Source: Rhodospirillales bacterium
GTDB lineage: Bacteria; Pseudomonadota; Alphaproteobacteria; Micavibrionales; Micavibrionaceae
DNA: 64,000 nucleotides
Direction of reading: 5' to 3'
NCBI GenBank assembly: GCA_020638285.1
Contig: JACKIV010000003.1
Location: forward strand, 186,001 to 250,000
Shown: one piece after another, positions 52,570 to 61,524 of the stretch
How the letters are laid out: each line of letters starts with the position of its first letter
Position numbering within the stretch: position 1 is the stretch's first letter
Position numbers and translations under genes: made by a program
Notes under the pieces: generated by a model
The model's input: only the letters and a program-made list of their open reading frames with translations
The model's database searches: none
Told to the model about the DNA's origin: nothing

Positions 52570-53466
52570 ATGAAGTTTTCTATCGCCTCGATTATTGGCG
52601 CTGCGGTTGGTTTTATGATGATTCTGTGGGCGATCGTCCACGGAACCGATAATTATGCGGCTTTTTTGAGTTTTGAAGGACTTTTGATCGTGGTTGGCGG
52701 GTCGCTTGCCGTGGCTTTCATGAGTTTTCAAGCCAACTATGTGATCGAGGCGCTCCGGTCCATCGGTCTGATGTTTATGCGTGCAACGGCTACGCATGAA
52801 AATATGCATCACGATTTGATCGGTATTATCGCGTGGGCGCGAATCCTGAAGGATAAGGGGCTGCGGGGGCTTGAGGATGAGGCGGGCGGAGAAAGGGCCG
52901 CTTCTGACCCCTTTATTCGTTATGGGCTTGAAATGGTTGTCAGTAACTATACGCCTGAAGAGGTTCGGGATATGATGCAGACGGCGGCGGATGCCTCCTA
53001 TGAGCGTGATACGATTCCGGCCCGCGTTCTGATGGCGATGGCCAGCCATGCTCCGGCTTTTGGTATGGTTGGAACCCTTGTGGGGATGGTTATCATGCTG
53101 GGGCGATTTGGTGACGATATGTCAGGAGTGGGGCACGGTCTTGCCATTTCTCTGCTTGCCACCCTGTATGGCGTCGTGACGGCGCGGATGGTGTATATGC
53201 CTGCGGCATCAAAGATTATGCAAAAGCAAGAGGGGCTTCGTTTTCGCAATCACCTGATTGCCGAAGGGATGGCGATGCTTGTGGCCAACCGTTCCCCGCG
53301 GTTCATTCAAGATCGTCTCAACAGCTTTCTGCGCCCGGAAAGCCATTACGATATGGATACGCGAATTGAGGCGGAGATACGTACGGAGCACCCGGAAATG
53401 GCTGCGGCGCGGCGTGAGCCGATTTTTATGGATGCAACGCCGCGCAAGGATCCAGGCATGAAATAA
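52570..53466 (+). CDS. motA: Flagellar motor stator protein MotA/PomA-like
   Basis: MotA forms the ion channel of the flagellar stator with MotB. The 298-residue protein has four membrane helices: ASIIGAAVGFMMILWAIV, LLIVVGGSLAVAFMSF, then MASHAPAFGMVGTLVGMVIML and SLLATLYGVVTARMVYMP. The length and PAFGMVGTLVGMV match the MotA/PomA group. The ATG at 52570 with GGGAG 10 bases upstream is chosen. No motB follows; the next gene is on the opposite strand. Confidence 0.93.
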   Translation: MKFSIASIIGAAVGFMMILWAIVHGTDNYAAFLSFEGLLIVVGGSLAVAFMSFQANYVIEALRSIGLMFMRATATHENMHHDLIGIIAWARILKDKGLRGLEDEAGGERAASDPFIRYGLEMVVSNYTPEEVRDMMQTAADASYERDTIPARVLMAMASHAPAFGMVGTLVGMVIMLGRFGDDMSGVGHGLAISLLATLYGVVTARMVYMPAASKIMQKQEGLRFRNHLIAEGMAMLVANRSPRFIQDRLNSFLRPESHYDMDTRIEAEIRTEHPEMAAARREPIFMDATPRKDPGMK

Positions 53467-53497
53467 AAAAACAGGGGGCTGATGTTCGGATCCCGGT

Positions 53498-54409
53498 TTA
53501 ATACCGTTCTGTCCGGCCCAGCCACCCGGATCGAATCCAGGCGCGAGGGAACGTTCTGGCAAGCGATAGTGCTGCGGCGCTTGCGTCTTCCTCGCGTGTG
53601 AACAAACCAAAACAGGCCGATCCTGATCCGGTCATACGGACCAAAGCGCATCCGGGTTCATTTTTTAGGGCTTTAAGACTTTCCTGGATCTCGGGAACCT
53701 GCACGCAGGCAGACTCAAGGAGATCATTCCCTGTTGTTTCAAGAAAATCAACCACATCTCCCATGGTGTTCAGAGAAGCGGGCAGGGGTGTCGTCTCGCG
53801 AAAGGGTCTGTCTGAGTTCCGGAAGGCCTTGAAAGTCTTGGCTGTGTTGGACCCTCGCCCCGGCCAGACGAGTACAACCGGAATTTCTGGCAGGTCCGGG
53901 GCAGGGCGGAGGACCTCCCCAATACCGCCCACCATGGCCGGACGGGCGGAAACACAAACCGGGACGTCCGCACCCAGATTGATCATCAGATCGGGAAGAA
54001 ATGGTGCATGTGCAGGAATATTCCACAGATCCATCAGGCCCCACAGAACCGCTGCCGCGTCCGATGATCCTCCGCCCAGACCTGCGCCAAGAGGAAGATT
54101 TTTGGTCAGGGTCAGGCGAAAGCGCGGGGTACGGCCTGTTTTTTCGGCCATTTTCCGGACCGCTTGTACGGCCAGATTTTTCGATTCTGGTCCGCAGGCT
54201 TTCTCATCAGCCACGAAAGCACCCCCAAAAGGTCCCTCGACTGCAAAGGAAAAATCGGGCGCAGGGTCGAACCTTATCCGGTCGCCGATGTCAGCAAAAG
54301 TCACAAGAGAATCAAGAAGATGATGCCCGTCCGGACGCCGCCCCGTGACATGCAAAAACAGATTGACTTTTGCCGGGGCGAAAATGGTCATGGCGCGGGC
54401 AGGGGGCAT
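53498..54409 (-). CDS. ispE: 4-diphosphocytidyl-2-C-methyl-D-erythritol kinase
   Basis: IspE phosphorylates CDP-ME in the non-mevalonate isoprenoid pathway. The 303-residue GHMP kinase shows IFAPAKVNLFLHVTGRRPDG (catalytic Lys), LPLGAGLGGGSSDAAAVLW (ATP loop) and RMTGSGSACFGLF. The start may be the ATG at 54409 or the internal one at 54391, where homologues begin. It starts just after the broken comM and is convergent with motA. Confidence 0.95.
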   Translation of the reverse strand: MPPARAMTIFAPAKVNLFLHVTGRRPDGHHLLDSLVTFADIGDRIRFDPAPDFSFAVEGPFGGAFVADEKACGPESKNLAVQAVRKMAEKTGRTPRFRLTLTKNLPLGAGLGGGSSDAAAVLWGLMDLWNIPAHAPFLPDLMINLGADVPVCVSARPAMVGGIGEVLRPAPDLPEIPVVLVWPGRGSNTAKTFKAFRNSDRPFRETTPLPASLNTMGDVVDFLETTGNDLLESACVQVPEIQESLKALKNEPGCALVRMTGSGSACFGLFTREEDASAAALSLARTFPRAWIRSGWLGRTERY

Positions 54410-54412
54410 GAC

Positions 54413-55966
54413 TCAAGCCGCCCGATCGGCTTTGTCCATCGCGCCGGTGCGACGGTAACTGAGCGCTTCGGCAATATGGGGGCGGCTCAAAATCTCCGGC
54501 CCGCCGGACAAATCCGCCACGGTTCGCGCCACGCGCAAAACGCGGTGATAGGACCGGGCGGAGAGTTTCAGGGCATCTGCCGCCCTGTTTAGTAGATCGC
54601 GCGCCGAATCATCCATCCGGGCGGCCTGATCCAAAATAGCCCCAGTTGCACGCGCATTCAGATACACCGCGCCGGAGGGGTCAAGCGCGCGGTACCGCCG
54701 GGTCTGAATATCCCGCGCTCTGGCCACACGGCGACATGGGCCGAAGATCTCCATGGCGCAGGGCGTTCAGGTCGGAAATCCGGGCAGGACATCGACCTGA
54801 AGGTCGATCCGGTCAAGAAAAGGCCCTGAAAGCCGGTCCTGATACTCGCCAGCGCAGCGCGGCGCGCGGGTGCATTCGAGCGCCGTATCCCCCAGATTGC
54901 CGCATCGGCAGGGATTCATGGCGGCGATCAATTGAAACCGCGCCGGATAGGTGACATGGTGATTGGCCCGGGCGACGAGGGTCTGGCCGGTTTCCAGCGG
55001 TTGGCGCAGGGACTCAAGGGTCGCGCGGGCAAATTCCGGCAGTTCGTCCAGAAACAGGACTCCGTGATGGGCCAGAGAAATTTCGCCCGGTCTGGGCCGC
55101 GCGCCCCCGCCGACAAGAGCGGGCAGAGAGGCCGAATGGTGCGGATCCCGAAACGGACGATGGCGCAGCAACCCGCCCTCAGGCAAGGTTCCGGCCAGAG
55201 AATGAATCATAGAGGACTCAAGGGCCTCCTGCGGACTTAAAGGGGGCAGAATGCCCGGCAGGCAGGCCGCCATCATGGATTTTCCGGACCCCGGCGGGCC
55301 GACCATCATCAGATTATGTCCCCCGGCGGCGGCAATTTCCAACGCGCGCTTGGCCGTTTCCTGCCCCCGTACGTCTGCCAGATCGGGGCCAACGGGGCGG
55401 GAATCGCTCTGCGGCGCAAGCTTTGGACTGGGGGCGGTGAGAACCTGTATCCCTTTGATATGGTTGATAAGGCCGAGCAAGTCGCGCGGGGCAAGAATGC
55501 CATCCGCGTTTCCGCCGCCGCCCGCCCAGGCGGCTTCGCTCCCGCACGCAGCGGGGCAGATCAGACGGCATCCGATGGCGTTGGCGTGGACGGCGGCGGG
55601 CAGAACCCCGGCCACAGGGCGGATTCCGCTGTCCAGAGCCAGTTCACCCAGAACGACATAATCCTGAATCTCTTCTTTCGGAAGAACCTCCATGGCGGCC
55701 AGAAGCCCCAGCGCGATGGGCAGGTCATAATGGCTGCCCTCTTTCATGACATCCGCCGGGGCAAGGTTGACGGTCAGACGTTTGGCGGGCAGGGACAGGC
55801 CAAGGGCGTGCAACGCTCCGCGTACGCGTTCGCGGCTTTCGGCCACGGCCTTGTCCGGGAGCCCCACAACGGAAAACGCCGGGATTCCGCCGGAGATCTG
55901 AACCTGAACATCCACGGGCAGGACGTCGATTCCCTGAAATGCAACCGTGTTGACCCGTGCGACCAC
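54413..55966 (-). pseudogene. comM: ComM/YifB-type AAA ATPase, interrupted
   Basis: The N-terminal part (GTG at 55966, GGAG 7 bases upstream) has RVNTVAFQGIDVLPVDVQVQ, the Walker A MMVGPPGSGKSMMA, LFLDELPEFARATLESLRQP and CRCGNLGD, as in ComM, a branch-migration helicase of natural transformation. The frame stops at an in-frame TGA (54767-54769) after DRIDLQVDVLPGFPT. The C-terminal part follows in the same frame (ARDIQTRRY to the end, 54754-54413). The missing SSAHVA link is readable only in another frame, which suggests two compensating single-base indels. It is either a pseudogene or a sequence error. Confidence 0.75.
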
Positions 55967-56132
55967 GATAAAGCTCCGGCAAGGAAAACAGGTTTTCTGT
56001 ATGGCACATTCTGGCCATGCACGAAAGCCCTGTGATGCGGTTTGTCGGTTGAATGAAGCAGGAAAGCCCTGTCCGGTCAAAGTCTCTTGCTTTTTAAGAA
56101 GAGTATCTGTACCATCGGATAGAATGTGCTCT

Positions 56133-56160
56133 TTGATAGAGCGCGTCCGGGGCCTAGAAA
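56133..56160 (+). promoter_or_regulatory. Putative promoter of the 6S-like RNA
   Basis: TTGATA (56133-56138) and TAGAAA (56155-56160) are 16 bases apart, which would start transcription at about 56166, the first bases of the long stem. The -10 is imperfect. Confidence 0.45.
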
Positions 56161-56164
56161 CCCT

Positions 56165-56350
56165 GTTCACAAGCGGTGGGACACTGCCGTAGAAAGTCGT
56201 CACTCGGTCTTCTTGGGCCGAGTCACTCGGTATCTATTTGGCCGGGTGACGACCCTATGTCCAGGGCGCGAGCCTAAAGGGCGTCGTGCCGTCTCTTGTG
56301 AGCGGTTTTCTAGCACCCGGCCACCAGCCGAAAAAGCTGGTGGTCTTTTT
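56165..56350 (+). ncRNA. ssrS: Structured RNA, 6S RNA (SsrS)-like
   Basis: This 186-base region of the 415-base gap between comM and the next frame folds in the 6S pattern. A closing stem is made by GTTCACAAG (56165-56173) with CTTGTGAGC (56295-56303), continued by CGGTGGGAC against GTCGTGCCG. The middle is open, with a CCCT/AGGG hairpin on the 3' side. An apical 12-bp stem (56197-56208 with 56242-56253, one G-U) holds an inner CCGAG/CTCGG hairpin. The 5' part resembles the UUCGCAAGCGGG region of E. coli 6S. 6S RNA binds and sequesters the sigma-70 holoenzyme. Promoter and terminator lie at the expected ends. Identification rests on structure and slight sequence likeness only. Confidence 0.5.
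56321..56350 (+). terminator. Intrinsic terminator of the 6S-like RNA
   Basis: CCACCAGC (56321-56328) pairs perfectly with GCTGGTGG (56336-56343) around CGAAAAA, then TCTTTTT. The U-tract is on the plus strand only, so it ends a plus-strand transcript. Confidence 0.82.
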
Positions 56351-56381
56351 GTACAACCTGTGCGCGAAAACTGGAAAAGAG

Positions 56382-56576
56382 ATGGCTATGATTCAGAAAA
56401 CAGAAAATCCAAAAGCAGACCCCGGAAAACTTTCGGAGTTACTGGCTGCATGTCCGGTGAATTTTGATCCCAACCATCTTCATGAGCATGGAGCGTCTCC
56501 GCCGCCAAAGGTTGCGTTCGTGCCCGTTGTTCTGGTTGAGGCTATTTTGAGTCGCTTAACCCGATGGGGACTTTAA
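56382..56576 (+). CDS. Small hypothetical protein, 64 residues
   Basis: The frame starts MAMIQKTENPKADPGKLSEL from an ATG at 56382 (or 56388, better spaced from GGAAAAGAG) and contains CPVNFDPNHLHEHGASPPPK and a hydrophobic end (VAFVPVVLVEAILSRL). I do not recognise it. It follows the terminator of the 6S-like RNA by 31 bases and ends opposite the sequence beyond ccoG, so expression is uncertain. Confidence 0.35.
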   Translation: MAMIQKTENPKADPGKLSELLAACPVNFDPNHLHEHGASPPPKVAFVPVVLVEAILSRLTRWGL

Positions 56577-56700
56577 GAGATTTCAGCAGAGGGATGGTCT
56601 TCGAGCATACGAAGAATCCGTTTTTGTCCCGCTCAAAGACATCGCCGGGATCCAGAATGCCCACGCCTCTGCCCCGTCGGCACTCAAACGGGCGGACGCA

Positions 56701-58149
56701 CTATTCCTTCGGCGCAACAAAGACGCTTTCATAAATGTCTGTTGCGGCGGCGCCTTCGATGCGGAAGGAAATGGGCGTCGATCCCGGCTGAATCGACGAT
56801 TTCGGAACGTCCACAAACATACGGAATGTCCCGACCTGATCCGGACGCACGGAAACCTTAATGGACTCTCCGCCCGCTGCCGTAAATTCGGAAATGGAGA
56901 TGGAGGCGTGATTCTGGCCCTGCGTGGAGAGTGCATAGGCGTTCAAAGTGTGGGATTTGTTTACAACATGAATCGTATAGACATTCCGCACGGTTCCATC
57001 GGAAAGCTTGATATACATGGGGCTGCGCTCACGAATGACGTTGATGTCGAGCATCGTCCGGCCCATCGTCAGGGTATAGAGCAGGACCAGCCCCACCAGA
57101 GAAATAATGGTTCCGTAAATCAGGGGTCTGGGACGGCGGAAGTTGAAAATGTCAAAGAAGCCAGCGGCTTCCCGGCCTGTTGTGACATGGGTCAAAGTGT
57201 CATAACGAATGAGGCCCGTCGGGCGGGAGAGTTTAGACATAATGTCGTTGCAGGCATCAACACACAGACCGCAATTGATGCACTGATATTGCTGGCCCTT
57301 GCGAATGTCAATCCCGACGGGACAGACAGCAACGCAGCGCAGACAATCCACGCAATCGCCGGTTTCCGGGGTTTTCGATTTCCCGCGTGGCTCGCCGCGT
57401 TTCTCATCATAAGTGACAAGAAGGGTGTTTTCATCGTACATGGCACCCTGAAACCGCGCATAAGGGCACATATAGGTACAGACCTGTTCACGCGCAAACC
57501 CTGCCAGCGTGTAGGTGGACAGGGTCAGGGCGACAATCCAGAAGGTTGAGGCAAAGGAAAATCTGAGGTGAATCAGGTCGTTGATAAGGCTCGGTGCATC
57601 CGTAAAATATAAAACCCAGGCCCCTCCCGTACACAGGGCAATGAGGATCCAAATGGTATGTTTGAGGAGCTTGCGCCACGCTTTCTGGAAATTAAGGGGG
57701 GCTTTATCAAGCCGGATGCGGCTGTTTCTGTCTCCTTCGATGATGCGTTCCACGAATAGATAAAGATCTGTCCAGACGGTTTGGGGACAGGCAAAACCAC
57801 ACCATACGCGCCCGACGATACTGGTCACAAAAAACAGGGCAAACGCGCCGAGCAGGAGCAGCCCCGTAAAAATAAAAACCTCCTGCGGCCAGATCTCAAA
57901 GAAAAAGAAATAAAATTTACGTCCCGGAATATCGACCAGAACGGCCTGATCGGGTAAATAGGGACCCCTGTTCCAGCGCATGAAAGGAACAAAATAGTAG
58001 ATTCCAAGCATGAGGACAAGCAAAAGCCCCTTAAGGCGCCGATAACGGCCCATGACCCGTGCCGGGTAGATTTTTACGCGCTTGGCAAAGAGGGATAGAA
58101 TCCCGCTGCCTGCGGGCTCTTCAGCATCTGTTTTCATGGATTCGGTCAT
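56701..58149 (-). CDS. ccoG: Cytochrome c oxidase accessory protein CcoG (RdxA/FixG)
   Basis: CcoG is a membrane iron-sulfur protein needed for copper delivery to the cbb3 oxidase. The 482-residue protein has membrane helices in its N-terminal half, GRVWCGFACPQTVWTDLYLF, the membrane-side Cys motif VCTYMCPYARFQGAMYDE, two ferredoxin-type clusters (CVDCLRCVAVCPVGIDIRKG and CINCGLCVDACN) and a C-terminal periplasmic Ig-like domain. It follows ccoP by 19 bases. ccoH, ccoI and ccoS do not follow. Confidence 0.95.
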   Translation of the reverse strand: MTESMKTDAEEPAGSGILSLFAKRVKIYPARVMGRYRRLKGLLLVLMLGIYYFVPFMRWNRGPYLPDQAVLVDIPGRKFYFFFFEIWPQEVFIFTGLLLLGAFALFFVTSIVGRVWCGFACPQTVWTDLYLFVERIIEGDRNSRIRLDKAPLNFQKAWRKLLKHTIWILIALCTGGAWVLYFTDAPSLINDLIHLRFSFASTFWIVALTLSTYTLAGFAREQVCTYMCPYARFQGAMYDENTLLVTYDEKRGEPRGKSKTPETGDCVDCLRCVAVCPVGIDIRKGQQYQCINCGLCVDACNDIMSKLSRPTGLIRYDTLTHVTTGREAAGFFDIFNFRRPRPLIYGTIISLVGLVLLYTLTMGRTMLDINVIRERSPMYIKLSDGTVRNVYTIHVVNKSHTLNAYALSTQGQNHASISISEFTAAGGESIKVSVRPDQVGTFRMFVDVPKSSIQPGSTPISFRIEGAAATDIYESVFVAPKE

Positions 58150-58168
58150 ACGTGGATTTTCTATTCCT

Positions 58169-59083
58169 TTAAGGCGCGGGGTGCGGGGCGCTTTTTTCTC
58201 CGCCGCTCAAGGAATGGACGTAGATCGCCAGTTTCTTGATGGTGACATCGTCCAGACGTCCTGCCCAGTGAGGCATGACGCCCCCCCGCCCCCCATAGAT
58301 GGTTTTATAAAGGGTGTCTTCCGATCCACCATAAAGCCAGATATCATTATTCAAGGGAGGTGCTCCAACTTCGTGAGAGCCCTGTCCGCTTTCGCCGTGA
58401 CAAGCCGCGCAGTTCTGGGTGAAAAGGGTTTGACCACGGGCGGAAGCGTCAGACGGTTCTGCATTTCCGCTAATCACCCGGACATGCTGAATAACGTCAA
58501 GTATCTGGTCTTTGGTCAACAGACCTTCCTTGCCAAACGCGGTCATCGCTGACGAGTGTGTGTCTTCGTCGCCGGAGGAGCGGATTCCGTGGCGAATCGT
58601 CTGGACAATGTCTTCGATTTTTCCTCCCCACATCCATTCGTCGTCCAGAAGGTTCGGATATCCTTTTCCGCCGCCGCCGCTGCTCGTGTGGCACTGGGCG
58701 CAGTTATTGGCAAAGGCAGCCTTTCCGCCCTGAATTGCAAAGGTCCGCAAGGACGGGTCGGAAAGGATTTTCTCCGGTTCAAGAGCCGCAATTTTTTCAT
58801 CAAGGGGGCCATGGAGCGCTTTGGCTGCGGCAAGGGAACGGTCAAGCTGGTCGTACTGGTTCCATCCGCTGGTCCCTGGCGTGGATCCATGAAGCAACGG
58901 AATCGCGGGATAGTAGATGACATACCCAATTCCCCAGACCACCGTGATCAGAAAACACCATACCCACCAGCGTGGCAAAGGATTATTATATTCCCGAATC
59001 CCGTCCCACTCATGACCCGTCGTTTCCGTTGGATGGGTGTTTTCCGGTGTCTTCTTTTGATTCGGGTTGGGGTCGTCAGTCAT
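58169..59083 (-). CDS. ccoP: cbb3-type cytochrome c oxidase subunit III (CcoP)
   Basis: CcoP is the membrane-anchored dihaem cytochrome c that feeds electrons to CcoN. The 304-residue protein has one N-terminal helix (PRWWVWCFLITVVWGIGYV), the family NPLPRWW sequence, and two haem sites, NCAQCHTS and NCAACHGE. Its start overlaps ccoQ. Part of ccoN-O-Q-P-G. Confidence 0.96.
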   Translation of the reverse strand: MTDDPNPNQKKTPENTHPTETTGHEWDGIREYNNPLPRWWVWCFLITVVWGIGYVIYYPAIPLLHGSTPGTSGWNQYDQLDRSLAAAKALHGPLDEKIAALEPEKILSDPSLRTFAIQGGKAAFANNCAQCHTSSGGGGKGYPNLLDDEWMWGGKIEDIVQTIRHGIRSSGDEDTHSSAMTAFGKEGLLTKDQILDVIQHVRVISGNAEPSDASARGQTLFTQNCAACHGESGQGSHEVGAPPLNNDIWLYGGSEDTLYKTIYGGRGGVMPHWAGRLDDVTIKKLAIYVHSLSGGEKSAPHPAP

Positions 59084-59237
59084 GGGACTCGTCCTCTTTG
59101 AAGATCATCTGTGCGGTTTCGTCATAATCTTTCTTCGCGCCGGGGCGAAACACCCGGACAACAACGGCGATAAAAACCACAACGAAAATCAGAAGGCCTA
59201 TTGTGCCAGACACCGCCTGAATCATGTGGTAATCCAT
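59076..59237 (-). CDS. ccoQ: cbb3-type oxidase subunit IV (CcoQ)
   Basis: The 53-residue protein has one membrane helix (GTIGLLIFVVVFIAVVVRVF) followed by the conserved RPGAKKDYDETAQMIFK. CcoQ stabilises the CcoNOP complex. The ATG at 59237, with AAAAGGCAAG upstream, is chosen; the open frame extends into ccoO. Its 3' end overlaps ccoP by 8 bases. Confidence 0.9.
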   Translation of the reverse strand: MDYHMIQAVSGTIGLLIFVVVFIAVVVRVFRPGAKKDYDETAQMIFKEDESHD

Positions 59238-59250
59238 GATCTTGCCTTTT

Positions 59251-59970
59251 CTAACGCGGTGCGCGCTCATAGGTTGAAAAATCAACGAGGGTTCCCAGCA
59301 TCTGAAGGTAAGCAATCAGGGCGTCCATCTCGGTCACTTCCGCCGGGTTGCCGTCGAAATCCCCAACAGGCGTTTTAGGGTAGCGGGCAAGCAGGGCAGA
59401 CGTATCCGCGCCCGGAACGGCTTGAGCGGCCAGATCGGCCCGTGCGTTTTCGATCATTTCATCCGTGTAGGGAACCCCGAGGGTGCGCAGGGCCGAGAGA
59501 TGTTTGGCAATCGCATGGTCATCGATCACCCTCCTGGCCAGAAACGCATACATAGGCATAACGGATTCCGGAACAACTTCGCGTGGATCTTTCAGATGGC
59601 TTGCGTGCCATTCATTTGAGTAGCGCCCCCCTACGCGCGCCAGATCGGGGCCTGTGCGCTTGGATCCCCATTGAAACGGGTGGTCGTACATGCTTTCTGC
59701 GGCCAGAGAATAATGACCGTATCGCTCGGCTTCGTCCCGGAAAGGCCGAATCATCTGTGAATGGCACAGATAACATCCTTCCCGAACATAAATGTTTCGC
59801 CCTGCCAGTTCCAGCGGGGTGTAGGGACGCATGCCGTTCACTTTTTCGATCGTATTTTCAAGATAAAAGAGGGGCACAATCTCCACCAGTCCCCCGATCG
59901 TTACAACGATCAAAGAGAGGACAAGAAGAAAAATCGCATTTTTCTCACTTTTTTTGTGCAGTCCGATCAT
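59251..59970 (-). CDS. ccoO: cbb3-type cytochrome c oxidase subunit II (CcoO)
   Basis: CcoO is a monohaem cytochrome c anchored by an N-terminal helix (AIFLLVLSLIVVTIGGLVEI). The 239-residue protein has the haem motif REGCYLCHSQMIRPFRDE, the axial Met region around PESVMPMY, and YTDEMIENA. The ATG at 59970 follows GGGAG by 8 bases. Confidence 0.96.
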   Translation of the reverse strand: MIGLHKKSEKNAIFLLVLSLIVVTIGGLVEIVPLFYLENTIEKVNGMRPYTPLELAGRNIYVREGCYLCHSQMIRPFRDEAERYGHYSLAAESMYDHPFQWGSKRTGPDLARVGGRYSNEWHASHLKDPREVVPESVMPMYAFLARRVIDDHAIAKHLSALRTLGVPYTDEMIENARADLAAQAVPGADTSALLARYPKTPVGDFDGNPAEVTEMDALIAYLQMLGTLVDFSTYERAPR

Positions 59971-59988
59971 AACACATGCTCCCAAAAA

Positions 59989-61458
59989 TCAGGCCGTCTG
60001 GAGTTTCGGGCGAGTGTCCGGAATGCCCATGGGGGCTTCGTCGCGCAGATCGCCCCGGATCGTGCGCCAGAGATTATAAACCATGACCAGTGCGCCAAGA
60101 AGGAACAGGAAGCCGCCAAAGGCCCGGATCATATAATAGGGGTGCATCTGTTCAACCGTCTCGGCAAAGGAATAAACCAGATAGCCTTGCGAATCATAGG
60201 CTCGCCACATAAGCCCCTGCATAATTCCGGAAACCCACATGGCCGAAATGTAAAAGACAATCCCGATCGTGCAAATCCAGAAGTGGGTGTTCACAAGGCG
60301 AATGGAATACAGACGCGTGCGATTCCACAGGCGCGGGACGAGGTAGTAAATACAGGCGAAACTAATCATTGCAACCCACCCCAGCGCGCCGGAATGGACA
60401 TGTCCGATGGTCCAGTCGGTGTAATGACTAAGGGCGTTGACTTCCTTGATGGCCATGAGCGGCCCCTCAAAGGTGCTCATGCCGTAGAAAGACAGCGAGA
60501 CGATCATGAAGCGAATGATCGGATCCGTGCGCAATTTGTCCCACGCACCCGACAGCGTCATGATTCCGTTAATCATACCGCCCCAGCTTGGCATCCACAA
60601 TATAACGGAAAACACCATGCCGAGGGTCTGCGCCCAGTCGGGCAGAGCCGTATAGTGAAGGTGGTGCGGACCCGCCCAGATATACAGAAAAATCAAGGCC
60701 CAGAAGTGAACGATAGACAGGCGATAGGAGTAGACAGGCCGGTTGATCTGCTTGGGCACAAAATAATACATCATGCCAAGAAAGCCAGCGGTCAGGAAAA
60801 ATCCGACAGCATTATGTCCATACCACCACTGAATGAGCGCGTCCTGAACGCCGGACCAGACGACATAGCTCTTGGTGCTCGGAAAGTCGACCGGAAGCGC
60901 CATGTTGTTGATCAGATGCAGCATGGCGATGGTCACGATAAAGGCCAGATAGAACCAGTTCGCCACATAGATATGAGGCTCCTTCCGACGAATCAGGGTT
61001 CCCATATAAAGAATCAGGTAAGCAACCCAGACGATCGTCAGCCACAGATCCACATACCATTCCGGCTCTGCGTATTCTTTTCCCTGCGTGATGCCCATCA
61101 GATAACCGGTCCCGGCCATCAGAATGACAAGTTGATACCCCCAGAAAACAAACATGGACAACCCGTCGCCTCCAAACAGAGGCGCACGGCAGGTTCTCTG
61201 GACGACATAAAAGGAACTGGCGAAAAGGATCGACCCGCCAAAGGCAAAGATGACCGCCGAGGTATGAAGGGGCCTTAGACGGCCGAACGTCGTATATTCA
61301 AGGCCAAGATTAAGCTGTGGCCAGACAAGCTGGAGCGCGATGACAAGGCCCACCGTGAATCCCGCAATGCCCCAGAAAACAGAGGCCAGCGTAAAATAAC
61401 GGATGGCCTTGTCGTAATAGGCCACAGGAGCTGTAGCGCTTTGTGTATGTCCGTCCAT
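59989..61458 (-). CDS. ccoN: cbb3-type cytochrome c oxidase subunit I (CcoN)
   Basis: CcoN holds haem b, haem b3 and CuB and reduces oxygen to water with high affinity. The 489-residue protein has 12 membrane helices. Histidine ligands lie in GRLRPLHTSAVIFAF, WYGHNAVGFFLTAGFLGMMY, GPHHLHYTALPDWAQ and DWTIGHVHSGALGWVA. It leads the ccoNOQPG operon. I see no convincing FNR/FixK site (TTGAT-N4-ATCAA) in the 66-base gap upstream. Confidence 0.97.
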   Translation of the reverse strand: MDGHTQSATAPVAYYDKAIRYFTLASVFWGIAGFTVGLVIALQLVWPQLNLGLEYTTFGRLRPLHTSAVIFAFGGSILFASSFYVVQRTCRAPLFGGDGLSMFVFWGYQLVILMAGTGYLMGITQGKEYAEPEWYVDLWLTIVWVAYLILYMGTLIRRKEPHIYVANWFYLAFIVTIAMLHLINNMALPVDFPSTKSYVVWSGVQDALIQWWYGHNAVGFFLTAGFLGMMYYFVPKQINRPVYSYRLSIVHFWALIFLYIWAGPHHLHYTALPDWAQTLGMVFSVILWMPSWGGMINGIMTLSGAWDKLRTDPIIRFMIVSLSFYGMSTFEGPLMAIKEVNALSHYTDWTIGHVHSGALGWVAMISFACIYYLVPRLWNRTRLYSIRLVNTHFWICTIGIVFYISAMWVSGIMQGLMWRAYDSQGYLVYSFAETVEQMHPYYMIRAFGGFLFLLGALVMVYNLWRTIRGDLRDEAPMGIPDTRPKLQTA

Positions 61459-61524
61459 GGAATTCCTGCCTGTTTTCTCGAAGGATAATGCTTGAATCTA
61501 CCTGCACAAAGAATAGCGAACAAC

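Noticed and set aside
54413..54754. The comM C-terminal part as an independent gene with its own ATG at 54754.
   Set aside because: No ribosome-binding site is present, and it continues the ComM sequence in the same frame, so it is better treated as part of the broken gene.
56542..56664. A 40-residue minus-strand frame beyond ccoG (from a GTG at 56664, containing VGILDPGDVFERDKNGFF), in the same frame as ccoG after its stop.
   Set aside because: It has no clear ribosome-binding site, overlaps the plus-strand 64-residue frame and matches nothing I know. Possible, but not strong enough to list as a gene.
61459..61524. Search for an FNR/FixK box upstream of ccoN.
   Set aside because: No TTGAT-N4-ATCAA or close variant is present in this gap.
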